64,000 bases of DNA from Bombyx mori (taxonomy: Eukaryota > Arthropoda > Insecta > Lepidoptera > Bombycidae). The position numbers and the translations under genes were made by a program. Location of the stretch: NCBI RefSeq assembly GCF_030269925.1, contig NC_085108.1, positions 1,674,001 to 1,738,000 of the forward strand. Direction: 5' to 3'. Under the pieces are notes generated by a model, which saw only the letters and a list, made by a program, of their open reading frames with translations, did not search any database and was not told the origin of the DNA. Below are positions 43,645 through 55,440 of this stretch, in pieces. Each line of letters opens with the position of its first letter. Positions within the stretch are counted from its first letter, which is position 1.

Positions 43645-43846
43645 CTAATATTTTTTCCTACCTATGCTGATAGCCTTGAGAGGCTATTTCAGCTTCGCCT
43701 TAACATGTAGGTGAGCTCACGGGGTTCAAACCGGAGTGTTGCTAACACTGATCCTAGCAAGAGCAGTGCTTCGCTACCACCGGATCGGAAACGCGACCCA
43801 CTTAGAAGATCCGGCGAGAAACTCAGTGGGCTGTGTCTATGGGGGA
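43645..43846 (-). mobile_element. BMC1-like LINE 3' UTR
   Basis: Reverse UTR from ttttttcctacctatgctg to actcagtgggctgtgtc. Confidence 0.85.
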
Positions 43847-44819
43847 CTAATAAAAGTATCTTTCGATCCAGGCGAACTTTGTTGAATGGTAAACACAAAT
43901 GTATCAGGCTACTTTTCTTGAAATCCTAAATTTTAATAATCGCGTTTTAAGTTTCTATTACATCATTCAATATTGATTTGCGGTTTTGAATCTTCGATCC
44001 GGCTTTATCTTCTATTTGTTGTAGTGTTGTGTCTCTAAGACTTATTTCTCCTAGGTTTACATTACACGTATGCGTTGTTGTATTGACTTATTGAGCAATT
44101 TTGTGTGTGTTGGTTCAGTTGTGTCATTTAAAAAATCTAATTTACATGCCGGCCTTGTGCTATCATGTAACAATCTGCTATCACGTAACAATCTTCTTCA
44201 TTGGACAAGTTTATTGGAGAAATATGACATTGTTCTTGTTATTTTTCTTGTTTATCGAGTGTCTGTAGTGTTTTTTTTTCTTCTAATTACTAATTTGACG
44301 TTCGTTTATAAGGTTCATTTTCAAAATGCATTTGTTTTCTTTTATAACACTCTTTTTCTCTTATTACATTTTAATTTCAATCCTTAGTAGATTTACTTTG
44401 ATACGTCTTTTTCCAAGATCCAATTTGTCTTGTAATTTTGATGGTTCTGAAGCTATTTTTCGTCTTACGATTTAACTTCTATCGAAGGTTAGATACACGG
44501 GCATGGCGCTTAAAACTTTCTTTTCTGTCATTCTGAAGAGCGAGGTATGTAGTGCAGCATCCAGCCAAAACCCTCGTTTTTTTAAATCCAGAGATTTGTT
44601 CTTTTGATGTTTCTTTTACTTCATCAGCTAATTTTGGCTTACAAATTGCGTTACATCAAATTATGATTATCAAAAACCCAATAGATAAAAAATGTGATAT
44701 TTTATTCGTTTGCAAAGAGGCATAGGCTGTATCTAACGGTAAAGACGCAGATTTATACATTTTACGTTTTGATTTTTGTAACGCGATCTCATTATTCCAT
44801 TGTCAAGCTAAAAAAACGG
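43847..44819. other. Unassigned AT-rich sequence
   Basis: A direct repeat, ctatcatgtaacaatctg / ctatcacgtaacaatctt, lies at 44160-44195. Minus frames around 44650-44490 (PKLADEVKETSKEQISG) look like a decayed coding remnant. Confidence 0.3.
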
Positions 44820-44906
44820 CAGAGGTATGGGGGATTCGAACTCTGGGATAATAGCTCAATACGACATTAGCGAGCGTCTTATCCTTTAGGCCACGACGTC
44901 TTGAAA
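44820..44906 (-). mobile_element. tRNA-like SINE head
   Basis: gggggattcgaactctgg (box B, complement) and ttatcctttaggccacgacg (box A). Bm1-type head, body replaced. Confidence 0.6.
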
Positions 44907-45040
44907 GGTTAAGTTGGATAGTTTGTAGTATCTCTATGACCCTGATCACGCAGGAGCCAGTCACCGTCAACGCCCTGGACACGTCCTAACGGATCCATCA
45001 GATTCAATTACCCTTGCATTAGACGTCTTTAGCTCTGTTA

Positions 45041-45284
45041 CTGGTGGTAGGACCTCTTGTGAGTCCGCACGGGTAGGTACCATCACGCTGCCTATTTCTA
45101 CCGTGAAGCAGTAATGCGTTTCGGCTTGAAGGGTGGGGCAGCCGTTGTAACTATACTGAGACCTTAGAACTTACATCTCAAGGTGGGTGGCGCATTTACG
45201 TTGTAGATGTCTATGGGCTCTAGTAACCACTTAACACCAAGTGGGCTGAGAGTTCGTCCACCCATCTAAGCAATAAAAAAAAAC
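45041..45284 (+). mobile_element. Bm1 SINE, 5'-truncated
   Basis: ctggtggtaggacctcttgt to taagcaataaaaaaaaac. Confidence 0.9.
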
Positions 45285-45336
45285 ACTAGTAGCAGACTTA
45301 GGGTCCCCGGTAAATGTGCAACCTAACTTATACATC

Positions 45337-45545
45337 AGCCCGCTTAGTTTCTCATCGTATCTTCTCAGCGGGTCGCGATTCCGATTCGCTAGCAGATTCA
45401 TTCGCGAAGCAGCTACTCTTGAGTTGTTAGGTCTCCTTTGGAGGCGCACGGGTAGCTGTTAGTAAATCTCACCCCTTCTGGCTGAGCCCTTGCTCGTCCA
45501 CCTGTCCTGGTGAAACTGGAAAGGCCTCCGGACCACCAGTAATAT
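45337..45545 (+). mobile_element. BMC1-like LINE 3' UTR, diverged
   Basis: cagcccgcttagtttctcatc, gcagattcattcgcgaagc. The tail is replaced. Confidence 0.55.
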
Positions 45546-45953
45546 TTCATTCATAAAAATACAAATTTCTAAAGCCACCAACTATAGAGTTTAAAGGCTG
45601 ATGCATTTATCCTCGTATGACATCACACACCCGTTCTATATTCATTTTAAGAACGCAACATAGTTTTTCTTCTATTTGTAATAATAGTCAGAAGCAAAGT
45701 TCATTTTTTTCTGGACCGTAATTTTTAATTGATCCACGATTTAAGACCGCCATATTTGTTTTGTCAATTCTTCTCAGAGCAATTTTTTTTTTCGAATCTA
45801 TTACAGAATTATTGTCATACCCAATTACTGTCTCAAGGGATATGTGATCAGAGTATTTTCCTCGTGTTTTGCGAGTCGTATCCGCAATAAAATGTACTGT
45901 AACAGTTTAATATATTTCTTTTATATTTTATTACATTATCTGCGAATGCTTTA
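45546..45953. other. No feature recognised
   Basis: AT-rich sequence. Confidence 0.45.
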
Positions 45954-46280
45954 ATGCTTTCCTCCTTTTTATTATCGCACCTCCCGCCATCGGAGCAGGG
46001 TTCATCCATATTATCTGGAACCGCTGCGTTCATCGACATTGCGTTTCCAAAGATCTTTTTTTTGCCACGTACCATCCGGCTTTGGAATGAACTCCCCTCC
46101 ACGGTGTTTTCCGAGCGCTATGACATGTCCTTCTTCAAACGAGGCTTGCGGAGAGTACTTTATGGTAGGCAGCGGCTTGGCTCTGCCCCTGGCATTGCTG
46201 ACGTCCATGAGCGACGGTGACCACTTACCATCAGGTGGGCCGTATGCTCGTCTGCCTACAAAGGCAATAAAAAAAAAAAG
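45954..46280 (+). mobile_element. CR1/Jockey-type LINE 3' end
   Basis: FLPRTIRLWNELPSTVF and FKRGLRRVLYGRQRLG are readable. An extra T in the T-run near 46052 shifts the frame. Confidence 0.85.
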
Positions 46281-47250
46281 GTTTTCGGCGTCACGGAGGA
46301 CCACGATCGACATGGATATAAATAATTCAGTGAAACTATATACACACATATTATATATGTCTGACTTAACTGCAACCAGTCTTACACTTACTTGTAAGTA
46401 GTTCTTATTTCTGTCTCTAATGACCTCTCTGCTTTGGATACGATGAGGTCATAACGATGCAGTAGGGTAATACAAAATTTGAGAATTAAAAACTACATCT
46501 AATTTTTAGGGATCAAGTTTTTAGTTTTAGCTAAGTATGGATTTTCAAATAGAGTTAATACTATAATTTCCTATTTAATTTCATAGTTCTCTTACCTCTT
46601 TCGTTCATCTTATGTGTATCGGTTGCAATTTAAAACAGAGACAACGTTAACTGATTTCAAATTGTTTATTCGAATTGGCAATATGAACTGGTTTTTTTTC
46701 TTCTCCATTATGCCTTTAATGTTGTGGACTGCTAATTTTATCTCTTTCCCTCTAATGATTGTTTAGATACGAGTAACTGTGATAGGTATTCGTGAATTGT
46801 TGTATTCGATAATATGTCGAGCGACAAAACAAAAGTAGCTTTTACTTTAAAAGTTTGCTAGTAAAAATTGCACAGAGAATATGAGGCAGTTCCTAAAATA
46901 ATTTCTTGGACTAACACGACAGTTCTAGTTTTGAAAAGTTCGTGTACTCCTTAAGATGATGACGAAAAATGACGTCATTATTATATACTACCTAAATAAA
47001 ATACAAAAGAATAAATGAAAAAAAACTTTCGTACGTACCTAACACGGAATATATAACCTCAAATATTTGACAGATAAAACAAAATGGCGACACTAAAAAC
47101 ACATTTGTTGGCGGCGTTCGTGAAATCGCGGCCGTCCGCGTTGACGGTGCTGTTGGACTGACTGGAAATACGATGATCGGTAAAGGTGCGTGCACGCATG
47201 ACAGCAATCGGTCATGCTGTTTGAGATTGTTTTAAAATTTAATGGTTTTT
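46281..47250. other. Mostly unique, with a CpG-rich block
   Basis: 46281-46990 shows nothing. 47085-47215 has many CpG (gcggcgttcgtgaaatcgcg). On minus the sequence cgccattttgttttatctgt leads to tccgtgttag, followed by GTACGT at 47038, so a 5' non-coding exon and promoter are possible. Confidence 0.3.
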
Positions 47251-47635
47251 GGAACGAAGTTCCTTATGGGACGATGCGGAGGGATACCCTAACCAAGAAA
47301 AAACGTCCGTAACGTAAGATTTTTATTATTTATGTATAGTCTAAGTATGATGGCTATGCAGTGTCTAATGTATAGTCTACGTGATGAGGGTTATTATTAT
47401 TATTCATATAAATAGCTGTTTCTTTGTATATTATTATTATATATCTTTTATAGATCACTGTGAATAAAACAAAGTTGATAACTTTGTGAAGTAGTTTTTT
47501 TTATCAATAAAAAAATCATAATAAAAAATGTATACCTGAATAATTATTGTCTTTATACTTCGAATAGAACTTAAAATTGATATTTTTATAATAAGGAACT
47601 ACGTTCCTATCCGGTGTTCCACGACACCACAGATC
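47251..47635. mobile_element. MITE-like element with GGAACGAAGTTCC ends, copy 2
   Basis: GGAACGAAGTTCCTTA to TAAGGAACTACGTTCC, then ccggtgttccacgacacc. The interior matches copy 3, including acaaagttgataactttgt. Confidence 0.75.
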
Positions 47636-47932
47636 TTTTTTTTTCTTACCTATTCTAGTAACGTCGCGGGTTATTCTAGATTCACCGAACCAGTAGGAGA
47701 GTTTACAGGGCCCAAACTAACCTAGCTCTAGCAAGACCACTGCTTCGCAGAATCTACCACCGGATCGGAAACGCGACCCACTGAGAAGATCCGGCGAGAA
47801 GCTCACGGGGCTGTGTCTGTGGGTGAATTTGATCGCCGACCGCAAGCGAAGGGTTCGACGAGAACGATGACCGGTACTTGAGGTACCTATAAACCCCGTT
47901 AATGGATCGGGAGGATCCGAAATGATGTAAGT
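47636..47932 (-). mobile_element. BMC1-like LINE 3' end
   Basis: Reverse UTR and the start of the basic ORF2 tail. Variant terminus ttcttacctattctagtaac. Confidence 0.8.
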
Positions 47933-48519
47933 TTTATTAGATTTTTCCTGAATATTAATTCAGAAAATCTCATTAGGAAGTGATAAAGGGGCTACATACG
48001 TACGCGAAGGTACTTTTAGGAAATAAAAAAAAAATGTCACCGATTTTAAAAACCGCCCACTTACAGTTCATACGTTATCATCTACTTAAGACAGATGAAT
48101 TCACGACCCCCTTGCGAATATAGGTGACCTACTTTAGGTGACGGGATGGCGTTCTTAACTTCATCATGGCAAGGATTAGTTCGGCCCTTAGCTCTAACCT
48201 GCAGAGCCAATCTCACGACAGGTTCGCTACAGAAATAGTTTAGTACTAGTACCAGACAAAAGCGGCTTTGGTTTTGGAATTTACACAAAAAGTCCTACGA
48301 CTTACCTACCTAATAATATAGAATCGTATGCTTCATTCAAAACTTATGTGGTTTTGCTATTAGTTGACTAATAAAAAAACTAAGAAAGTAGACTTATTAG
48401 AAAGTAACTAAGAAAAACAATCAAGATACTTCCTTAATGCGTGTGCCAAATTTCAAACCAATCCGATGTCTCAAAGTCGGTAGATAATGACAGATATTCC
48501 CTTACATGCAAGGCGTTTC
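47933..48519. other. Unassigned, with a possible ancient SINE
   Basis: 48130-48270 keeps faint Bm1-like order (ggttcgctacagaaatag). 47940-47978 has an inverted repeat, gatttttcctgaatattaat / tcagaaaatc. Confidence 0.35.
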
Positions 48520-48635
48520 CTTTGACGGTAGGTTGGTTCTGTCCCTGGCATAGCTGACGTCCATGGGCGATGTTAACCACTCACTATCAGCTGGGCAGCA
48601 TGCTCGTCTGCCTACAAGGGCAATACAAAAATGCA
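48520..48635 (+). mobile_element. CR1/Jockey-type LINE 3' end
   Basis: ctgtccctggcatagctgac to tgcctacaagggcaataca. Confidence 0.75.
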
Positions 48636-48685
48636 ACCAAACATACATACATACTAAGCTAACTAAAACGTGTCAATAAAATGGT

Positions 48686-48912
48686 TTGTCCTTGTAGGCA
48701 GACGAGCATACGGCCCACCTGATGGTGAGTGGTTACCGTCGCCCATGGACTTCAGCAATGCCAGGGTCAGAGCCAAGCCGCTGCCTACCGCTTAATACTC
48801 TCCACAAGCCTCGTTTGAAGAAGGATATGTCATAGCGCTCGGGAAACACCGTGGAGCTCATTCCATAGCCGCATGGTACGTGGCAAAAAATACTTCTGGA
48901 AACGCACTGTAA
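48686..48912 (-). mobile_element. CR1/Jockey-type LINE 3' end
   Basis: ttgtaggcagacgagcatac to gtggcaaaaaatacttctgg, tail to tail with the previous copy. Confidence 0.85.
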
Positions 48913-49589
48913 GCTTTAGGAGCAATAAATAAATAAAAATAAAATCCAAAATTGTTTAAAAAAAAAAAACTATGAACATAAATGACTAATGTGAACACGC
49001 CCTTAGCACATTGCAAGCAGCATTTTAAAGTGAGAGCCTTCGAAGGTTGTTAACTGTTGAGCCGTACTAACAAAAGGTAACAGCTCAATCGGAAGCTGCA
49101 AGCGAATCTGTGCTTTATTTCAATCTGTTAACCGAGAGAATTCCATGCACTGACATTCATGTGTACAGTTTTAATGGATTCCAAAGTGACGTAAATCCTA
49201 TTGTATCGAATTACAATTTCTAATTTATTTTTTAATACACAAACAATAGTTTTCTATGTTATCTCATCGTTTTAGTACTAATGTTTGTTAAGACGTACAA
49301 CAGATGAGCGCGGTTATAAAAGGTCTTAAGGTCTTCTTAAAAAAATATGACAAAATTGTATTTATTTAATAAGATATAAAGGCTGTAATTGTTTATGGAT
49401 CATTATTTTGAGTGTTCGATTGCATCTGTTAATACAAGGTTCTTTGATCAAAAACATTTTTTTTTGCTCTCCAGTGATAAAGAGTATGGTATTTCTATTT
49501 TTCCTTGTGTGAGTGAATTTAAGGATGAGCAGTTAAATATATTAAATGTATGAATTTTAAGTGAAATTGTCGAATTGAAAATTGTGGCT
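48913..49589. other. No feature recognised
   Basis: AT-rich sequence. Confidence 0.5.
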
Positions 49590-49775
49590 CTTTTTTTCTT
49601 ACAAACCCGTTGATAGCTCAAGGGATTATTTCAACTTCACACGCATTGGTAGGTGAGCTGACGGGCTCAACTTGAGAGAATTGCTAACACTAGCCCTAGC
49701 AAGAGCCCTACTTCGCTGATTCTACTACCGGATCGAAATCGCGACCCACTGAGAAGATCCGGCGAGAAAATAAAT
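49590..49775 (-). mobile_element. BMC1-like LINE 3' UTR, diverged
   Basis: ttcttacaaacccgttgata to gagaagatccggcgagaaa. Confidence 0.75.
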
Positions 49776-49926
49776 CAGTGTTAAAAGTCAATCACGTAAG
49801 TCGGGACATTTGATCAGGTTTGATCGACTTTGTAGTAGGTCATGTAGCTCATAGTCTTTTCCTTATTGTCATTATTCGGTGTTCTTTTAGATCGATGATG
49901 ATGAAGTGTTGTTTTAAAACAAACTT

Positions 49927-50350
49927 TCCACTTCGATAAAGCGGCACGACACGAGAACAATCTCATCGTGGCCGCCGGTAACTACATTCCCGATCCTGCG
50001 GACAGAATGGAAAGCAGTCGACGTCGCCCAAACCACGTCATTTCGGATCCTCCCGATCCACTAACGGTGCTTTTAGGTACCTCAGGCACCGGTCATCGTT
50101 CTCGTCGAACCCGTCGCTAGTGACGAAGGGCTCGACGAGTAAATTAGCCCTCAGACACAGCCCACTAAGTTTCTCGCCGAATCTTCTCAGTGGGTCGCGT
50201 TTCCGATCTGGTAGTAGATTCTGCGAAGCACGGCTCTTGCTAGGGTTCATGTTAGCAACGTCGTTAGGTTTGAGCCCCGCGAGCTCACCTACTAGTTACG
50301 GTTACGCTGAAATAGCCTCTCAAGGCTCTCAGCTTAGGTAGGAAAAAAAA
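49927..50350 (+). mobile_element. BMC1-like LINE 3' end with ORF2 tail
   Basis: cacttcgataaagcggcacg through the basic C-terminus and UTR to aggtaggaaaaaaaa. About 425 bases. Confidence 0.85.
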
Positions 50351-50499
50351 CTTTCCGTTTGCAGTTTCTGCTGCGCGGACTGTATCGCCCAGACTAAAAA
50401 CCGGGCTCGATAATAGGAAGGGGTCAGTCCATACTAAATTTCTTCATAATGGGCTATTTTCAGCTTGCCTCTTTGCCAGTGGCCGCGATGGGCTATTAA

Positions 50500-50645
50500 A
50501 GCTTCACCTAGAGTAGTGAATGGGCTCACGGGGAATTTGCTAACGTGCCCTACCAAGAGTAGCACTGAATCTACCTCCGGATTGAAACCGCGACTGACTG
50601 AGAAAGTCCGTCGAGAAACTCTGTGGATTCTGTCTGTGGGTTAAG
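50500..50645 (-). mobile_element. BMC1-like LINE 3' UTR, old
   Basis: tagtgaatgggctcacgggg to aaagtccgtcgagaaact. Confidence 0.6.
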
Positions 50646-50689
50646 TTACTATATATCTTTAGACGGGTCAATGGGTTGGATAGGATTTT

Positions 50690-50812
50690 TTAAAAAAAAT
50701 TTTTATTGCCTTTGTAGGCAGACGGGCATACGGCCCACCTGATGGTGAGTGGTTACCGTCGCCCATGGACTTCAGCAATGCCAGGAGCAGAGCCAAGCCG
50801 CTGCCTACCGAA
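50690..50812 (-). mobile_element. CR1/Jockey-type LINE 3' end
   Basis: T-tract, attgcctttgtaggcagacg to gctgcctaccg. Confidence 0.85.
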
Positions 50813-50849
50813 ATTAACAGACCGACCTAGTCATTTTTTTATTAATTAC

Positions 50850-51097
50850 TACTGGTGGCAGGACGTCTTGTGAGTCCTCACAAGGTACCACCGCCGCGCG
50901 TATTTCTGCCGTGAAGCAGTAATGCGTTTCGGTTTGAAGGGTGGGGCAGCCGTTGTACTGTAAAAAGTGAGATCTTAGAACTCGTGTCTCAAGGTGGATA
51001 GCGATATTTACGTTGTAGATGTCTATGGGTTCCAGTAACCACTTAACACCAGGTAGGCTGTGAGCTCGTGCACACATCTAAGCAATAAAAAAAAAAT
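50850..51097 (+). mobile_element. Bm1 SINE, 5'-truncated
   Basis: actggtggcaggacgtcttg to taagcaataaaaaaaaaa. Confidence 0.85.
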
Positions 51098-51370
51098 CAA
51101 GCTCCTTGGTTTCGTAGCGTAAATAAAATATAGCCAAAAAGAACCGGCCAAATGCATTTTATATTAAAATTGGTTCGTGTTTTAACGGTTCGATGACCGA
51201 GGCTGGTTTTTTGGGATGAGCGCACGGGTGGGCGCGTCGCCAGATATATCACTATATATACATACTAAGCATATTATGGCGGCGATTAATCTCATTACGT
51301 TTAAGGTTGACGCGGTATTCGTGACGTCTGTGGATTCTGGCAACCAAAACCCATTAGACCTCTGTCCGTT

Positions 51371-51432
51371 TAGAGAGAGAGAGAGAGAGAAAAAGAGAGA
51401 GAGAGAGAGCGAGAGAGAGAGAGAGAGAGAGT
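51371..51432. repeat. (AG)n microsatellite
   Basis: About 60 bases of AG with a few interruptions. It is the 3' tail of family F. Confidence 0.9.
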
Positions 51433-51494
51433 ATTTTTTATTGTACACCAAAAAAACAAAAAACAGTGCGATACATTAAATACAAAAAAGTACA

Positions 51495-51861
51495 TTCCCG
51501 ATCCTGCGGACAGAATGGAAAGCAGTCGACGTCGCCCAAAACACGTCATCTCGGATCCTCCCGATCCACTAACGGTGCTTTTAGGTACTTCAAGCACCGG
51601 TCACCGTTCTCGTCGAACCCGTCGCTTGCGACGAAGGGCTCGACGAGTAAATTAACTCTCAGACACAGCCCACTGAGTTTCTCGCCGGATCTTCTCAGTG
51701 GGTCGCGTTTCCGTTCCGGTGGTAGATTCTGCGAAGCACGGCTCTTGCTAGGGTTCGTGTTAGCAACGTCATCAGGTTTGAGCCCCGTGAGCTCACCTAC
51801 AAACGTTAGGGTTACGCTGAAATAGCCTCTCAAGGCTCTCAGCTTAGGTAGGAAAAAAAAA
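51495..51861 (+). mobile_element. BMC1-like LINE, 5'-truncated, with target duplication
   Basis: ttcccgatcctgcggacaga to aggtaggaaa and A-tail. The 13-base word ACAAAAAAGTACA precedes (51482-51494) and follows (51862-51874). Confidence 0.95.
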
Positions 51862-52266
51862 ACAAAAAAGTACAATTGGCGGTCTTATCGCTAAGACAGA
51901 CAATCATCAGGTGGACAAGAATCATTTGAAAACGAACTACGCGTGGTGTACCAATCCGGTGAAATATTCATACATACATATATCCGTAAATACCTATCCA
52001 TACAATTAATACACAATGTAATATAATTATTATTATTAAAAATTAAAAAATTTGCTTCTTCACACATAAATAAGAATAAGCAATTTATAATTTATTTATT
52101 TATTTACTTATTCCATTCAATACAAAGTCAGTTTTATAGTTTGCACCAAAACCTGACTCGTTAACACAGAAAACATTATTAAAATTATTAAGTACTATTA
52201 TTATGCTAATAATAACATTATTTTGGAAAAAAGTATTCCCCAACTATCGGGGATATTATATAACTA

Positions 52267-52562
52267 CTAGCTGACCCGGCAGACTTCGTAGTGCCTCAAT
52301 CGATAAATAAAAGACCTAAACTTTTGTATAAAGTAAACTTGAAACAAACAAAAGGAATCCGTCCGACGGGGGACACATCAAAGGAAAGACAAAATTGTTA
52401 TTTTTATTTAATTCCGAGCATTTACATGTTTATCTACCTTTTAAACCTCCTCTGGTCTTCCACGAATAATTCAAAACCAAAATTAGCCAAATCGGTCCAG
52501 CCGTTCTCGAGTTTTAGCGAGACTAACGAGCAGCAATTCATTTTTATATTTATATAAGTAGA
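52267..52562 (-). mobile_element. Helitron-like element, family C
   Basis: CTAGCTGACCCGGCAGACTT to TATATAAGTAGA, between A/C-rich flank and T. Own-strand start TCTACTTATATA. Confidence 0.75.
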
Positions 52563-52829
52563 TTATGTTGGCTTTTTTAACGAATTTGGGTACCAATAAC
52601 CGATTTTGTTCAATGGCTTGCAACTTAAAAGGCTTATGTCTAGTAGGGGACTGTGTGATGAAGAACTGAATTCCGATGATGTGTGAATATTATGAGACTG
52701 AGCGACTCACTTCATTGTGCCGCAGACCGACATAAGTGGTCAGAAATCTTAAGAAAAGGTCTCGGGTTGCTACATCGCGATGCTCAGCAATGACATATCT
52801 ATTGGAAAAGGAGGAGAGACATAATGAAA
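52563..52829. other. No feature recognised
   Basis: Short unassigned sequence. Confidence 0.45.
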
Positions 52830-53021
52830 TTTGCCCACTGAGTTTCTCGCAGGATCTTCTCAGTGGGTCGCGTTTCCGGTCCGGTGGTAGATTCTGCGAA
52901 GCACTGCTCTTGCTAGGGTCAGTGTTAGCATCACTCCGGTTTGAGCCCCGTGAGCTCACCTACCAGCTAAGGTTACGCTGAAGTAGCCTCTCAAGGCTAT
53001 TAGCTTAGGTAGGAAAAAAAT
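52830..53021 (+). mobile_element. BMC1-like LINE 3' UTR
   Basis: cccactgagtttctcgcagg to cttaggtaggaaaaaaat. Confidence 0.85.
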
Positions 53022-53132
53022 GAAATTTATTTTTACGATATCATCTTGCGTTTCCGACATTTTGAGTGCTTCACGGTTTCCATGGTCACGGATGAAGCTG
53101 CGAAAGAGGTTTTATATACTTCTCGGTATTCT

Positions 53133-53305
53133 GTGTGCTTAGTGCGAGTTTTTTAACGTTCTCGATAGCGTAAAAGTTAACTCTAATTTGTATGGAATGG
53201 GATCGTTTGCCTACGTTTGCCGCTAGGGACGCTGTTACAACTGCATACAAAATTGGCTTAACTTTGACGCTATCGAGAGCGTTAAGAAACTCGCACTAAG
53301 CACAC
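53133..53305. mobile_element. MITE with about 48-bp inverted ends
   Basis: GTGTGCTTAGTGCGAGTTTT at left, complement of aaactcgcactaagcacac at right, 77-base centre. Confidence 0.85.
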
Positions 53306-53818
53306 TGTTAGCAGAGTGGCCAGGGACGTCTTAAATTAGGCTGGGGCCCTTGGGCACACAAGAATTTGAGGCCCTGTTGGAAAGTAAAAAAAGCGAATTA
53401 TAATAACATTTTTTTACTGAGTATGAGACCATTTATTATAGGTAATCAAATACAGTATGATATAATATGTTTTTAATGATATTAGAATGCTGCTGGTTTT
53501 TTGGTTACTTAGTAGATGGTGTACCTAAGTACTACCTAATTTACTAATAAATTAGGTAGAATGCGTTCGGAAATATTATTAATTAGTACAGTAGGAACAG
53601 GCGCAGTCATCGATATAATGGCGTAGTATGCCTTATAAATAGGTACCTTCTGATAAGATTACTGATTTGTGAAAAAAGTGTAATGTGCCCGACAAAAATG
53701 TTTGAGAATAAATGTGTGAGAGAAATTGTCGGTTCTTAGGGGGCCCCTGAGAATGGGGGCCCTGGGCACGGGCCCCGTGTGCCCTTATGGCAAAGACGGT
53801 ATTGAGAGTGGCCATTGT
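53306..53818. mobile_element. Possible DNA transposon remnant with GGGCCC-rich ends
   Basis: ggctggggcccttgggcac near the left and complement gggcccgtgcccagggcccc near the right; gagtggcc... at both borders. AT-rich centre. Confidence 0.45.
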
Positions 53819-54227
53819 ATCCATTGACTATTCAAGCAACACACAATGTGCTGTCACCCACAGCCTCCCACCTGTCCGCTGCAAAATGCAATTAAATCTA
53901 AGCGTTCTCTACTAAGTAAATTGCACGGTTGCTCTTATAAATGCGTCAGGCATTCTATTCGAAAATATTGTTTTGTATTTAATTGAGTCAGTCAAGTTAT
54001 GGAATATTATTAACAGTAACTTCTGTTAGATTTGTTACGATGTGATTAATATACTTTGATACTTATTAAAAGTATATTGATTTATTTAGAGTAGAAAGAA
54101 AGTTAGACGGTAGAAACTAAACATAGAAAAAACAAATTTATAAAATTAAGTTTACAAAAAAAGCAAACACAATACGCACATACATATGTACATCCACCTC
54201 TATTTTATGTGTATAGATTTGTATATA
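53819..54227. other. No feature recognised
   Basis: AT-rich sequence. Confidence 0.45.
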
Positions 54228-54630
54228 ATAGGTTGGGAAAAAAGTTTCTTCGCATTTTTTAAGAAAATTCACAACATTTTTTAATATAGTTTATTTACAT
54301 TTAACTAAAGTATGTAGGTATCATTTTGTTCGGTAACTTTTTGCCATCTTGTAGGCAGGGACATGATCCCATTGCTATAGAAATTTTGGGGCTTCTGATC
54401 AAAATACCGCATTCTGGTTTTGGCAGTCCTCTCGTGATGTTAACCTGACACTGCCTAAAGAATTCTGAATAGACCGAAACAGGTGGAAATCCGAAGGTGC
54501 AAGGTCAGGACTATACGGCGGATGCATTAACACCTCCCAGCCAAGCTCTCTTAATTTTTGCTGAGTGGCTAAAGATGTGTGAGGTCTAGCGTTATCATGA
54601 TGAAAAACCACACCCTTTCTGTTGATTAAT
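54228..54630 (-). mobile_element. mariner element, truncated
   Basis: The terminal inverted repeat taggttgggaaaaaagtttc lies at 54228-54247. The transposase C-terminal half is next, and the other half is missing where a Bm1 begins. Confidence 0.85.
54399..54630 (-). pseudogene. mariner transposase C-terminal fragment
   Basis: This minus-strand frame reads NRKGVVFHHDNARPHTS, then LRELGWEVLMHPPYSPD, LAPSDFHLF and RSIQNSL. The HHDN aspartate and the last aspartate of APSD are the second and third residues of the DD34D catalytic triad of mariner transposases. The first aspartate and the DNA-binding half are missing, cut off at 54631 by Bm1 sequence. After SREDCQN the frame is disrupted before the expected end. 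It cannot act, although its ends might still be substrates. Confidence 0.85.
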
Positions 54631-54922
54631 TCAAACCGAAACGCATTACTGCTTCACGGCAGAAACAGGCAGGGTGTTGGTACCTACCCGTGCTAGCTCA
54701 CAAGACGTCCTACCACCATTAATTACGCAAATTATAATTTTTGCGGGTTTGATTTTTATTACACGATGTTTTTCTTTCACTGTGGAAGTTAATCGTGAAT
54801 ATTTGTTAAGTACGTATTTCATTAGAAAAACTGGTACTTGCCAGCGGGATTTGAACACCGGTGCATCTCTAGATACAAATGCACCGGACGTCTTATCCTC
54901 TAGGCCACGACGACTTCTTAAA
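54631..54922 (-). mobile_element. Bm1 SINE, 3' part missing
   Basis: ttcaaaccgaaacgcattac to the tRNA-like head ending gccacgacgacttc. Confidence 0.85.
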
Positions 54923-55099
54923 ATCCTAAAAATCTTGACCGAATAATCTTTTCGCGTCAACGAAAAAGCATTTTTTTGCGAAACCCAGTTAAGATGCGAT
55001 CATATCAAACAAGTTCTCGAGGCTGCATCGACCTGTGCACACGGAACGCACTGCGGATGCGCTGTGACATAAATAGAGTTGAAGGTGAATGTCGATAGA

Positions 55100-55440
55100 A
55101 ATTTTATCGATAAACATTTATTTTTAAGCTTTTATTAGCTTCAGACGTATGTATGTAACGGAATCTTTGAACATGATTTTGACCCCCTTTAAAACGTCGG
55201 ATTAACTCGACATTTGGTATACTTATTAAGGGCCGATGGCAATACAATATTAAAAAAAATATAGAAAAAATTGAAATTTAACTAAAAAAATGAAAAATAA
55301 ATAATGTTTAAAAAAAGTAACAAAATACACTTTTATAGAAAATCCAACTAAAAAATAGAAGATAAATTTTAATAAATTTGAATCAAAAATTGTGTAAGAA
55401 AAAATGACTTTATTGTAAAAAAAAGCGTGGCACAATTCGT
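55100..55440 (+). repeat. Dispersed repeat family G
   Basis: Uninterrupted copy: ttttattagcttcagacg, gattttgaccccctttaaaa, gtgtaagaaaaaatgac. Confidence 0.65.

Larger units (their letters stand above)
51364..52085 (-). mobile_element. LINE 3' end, family F, interrupted by a BMC1-like copy
   Basis: CT-repeat tail seen as (AG)n at 51371-51432, tattttttattgtacacc, then, after the insert, caattggcggtcttatcgct. Confidence 0.8.

Noticed and set aside
44070..44387. 105-residue hydrophobic plus-strand frame
   Set aside because: Composition follows local T-richness; no splice, promoter or family signal.
51370..51451. Leu/Ser-repeat and Arg/Glu-repeat proteins
   Set aside because: Translations of an (AG)n microsatellite.
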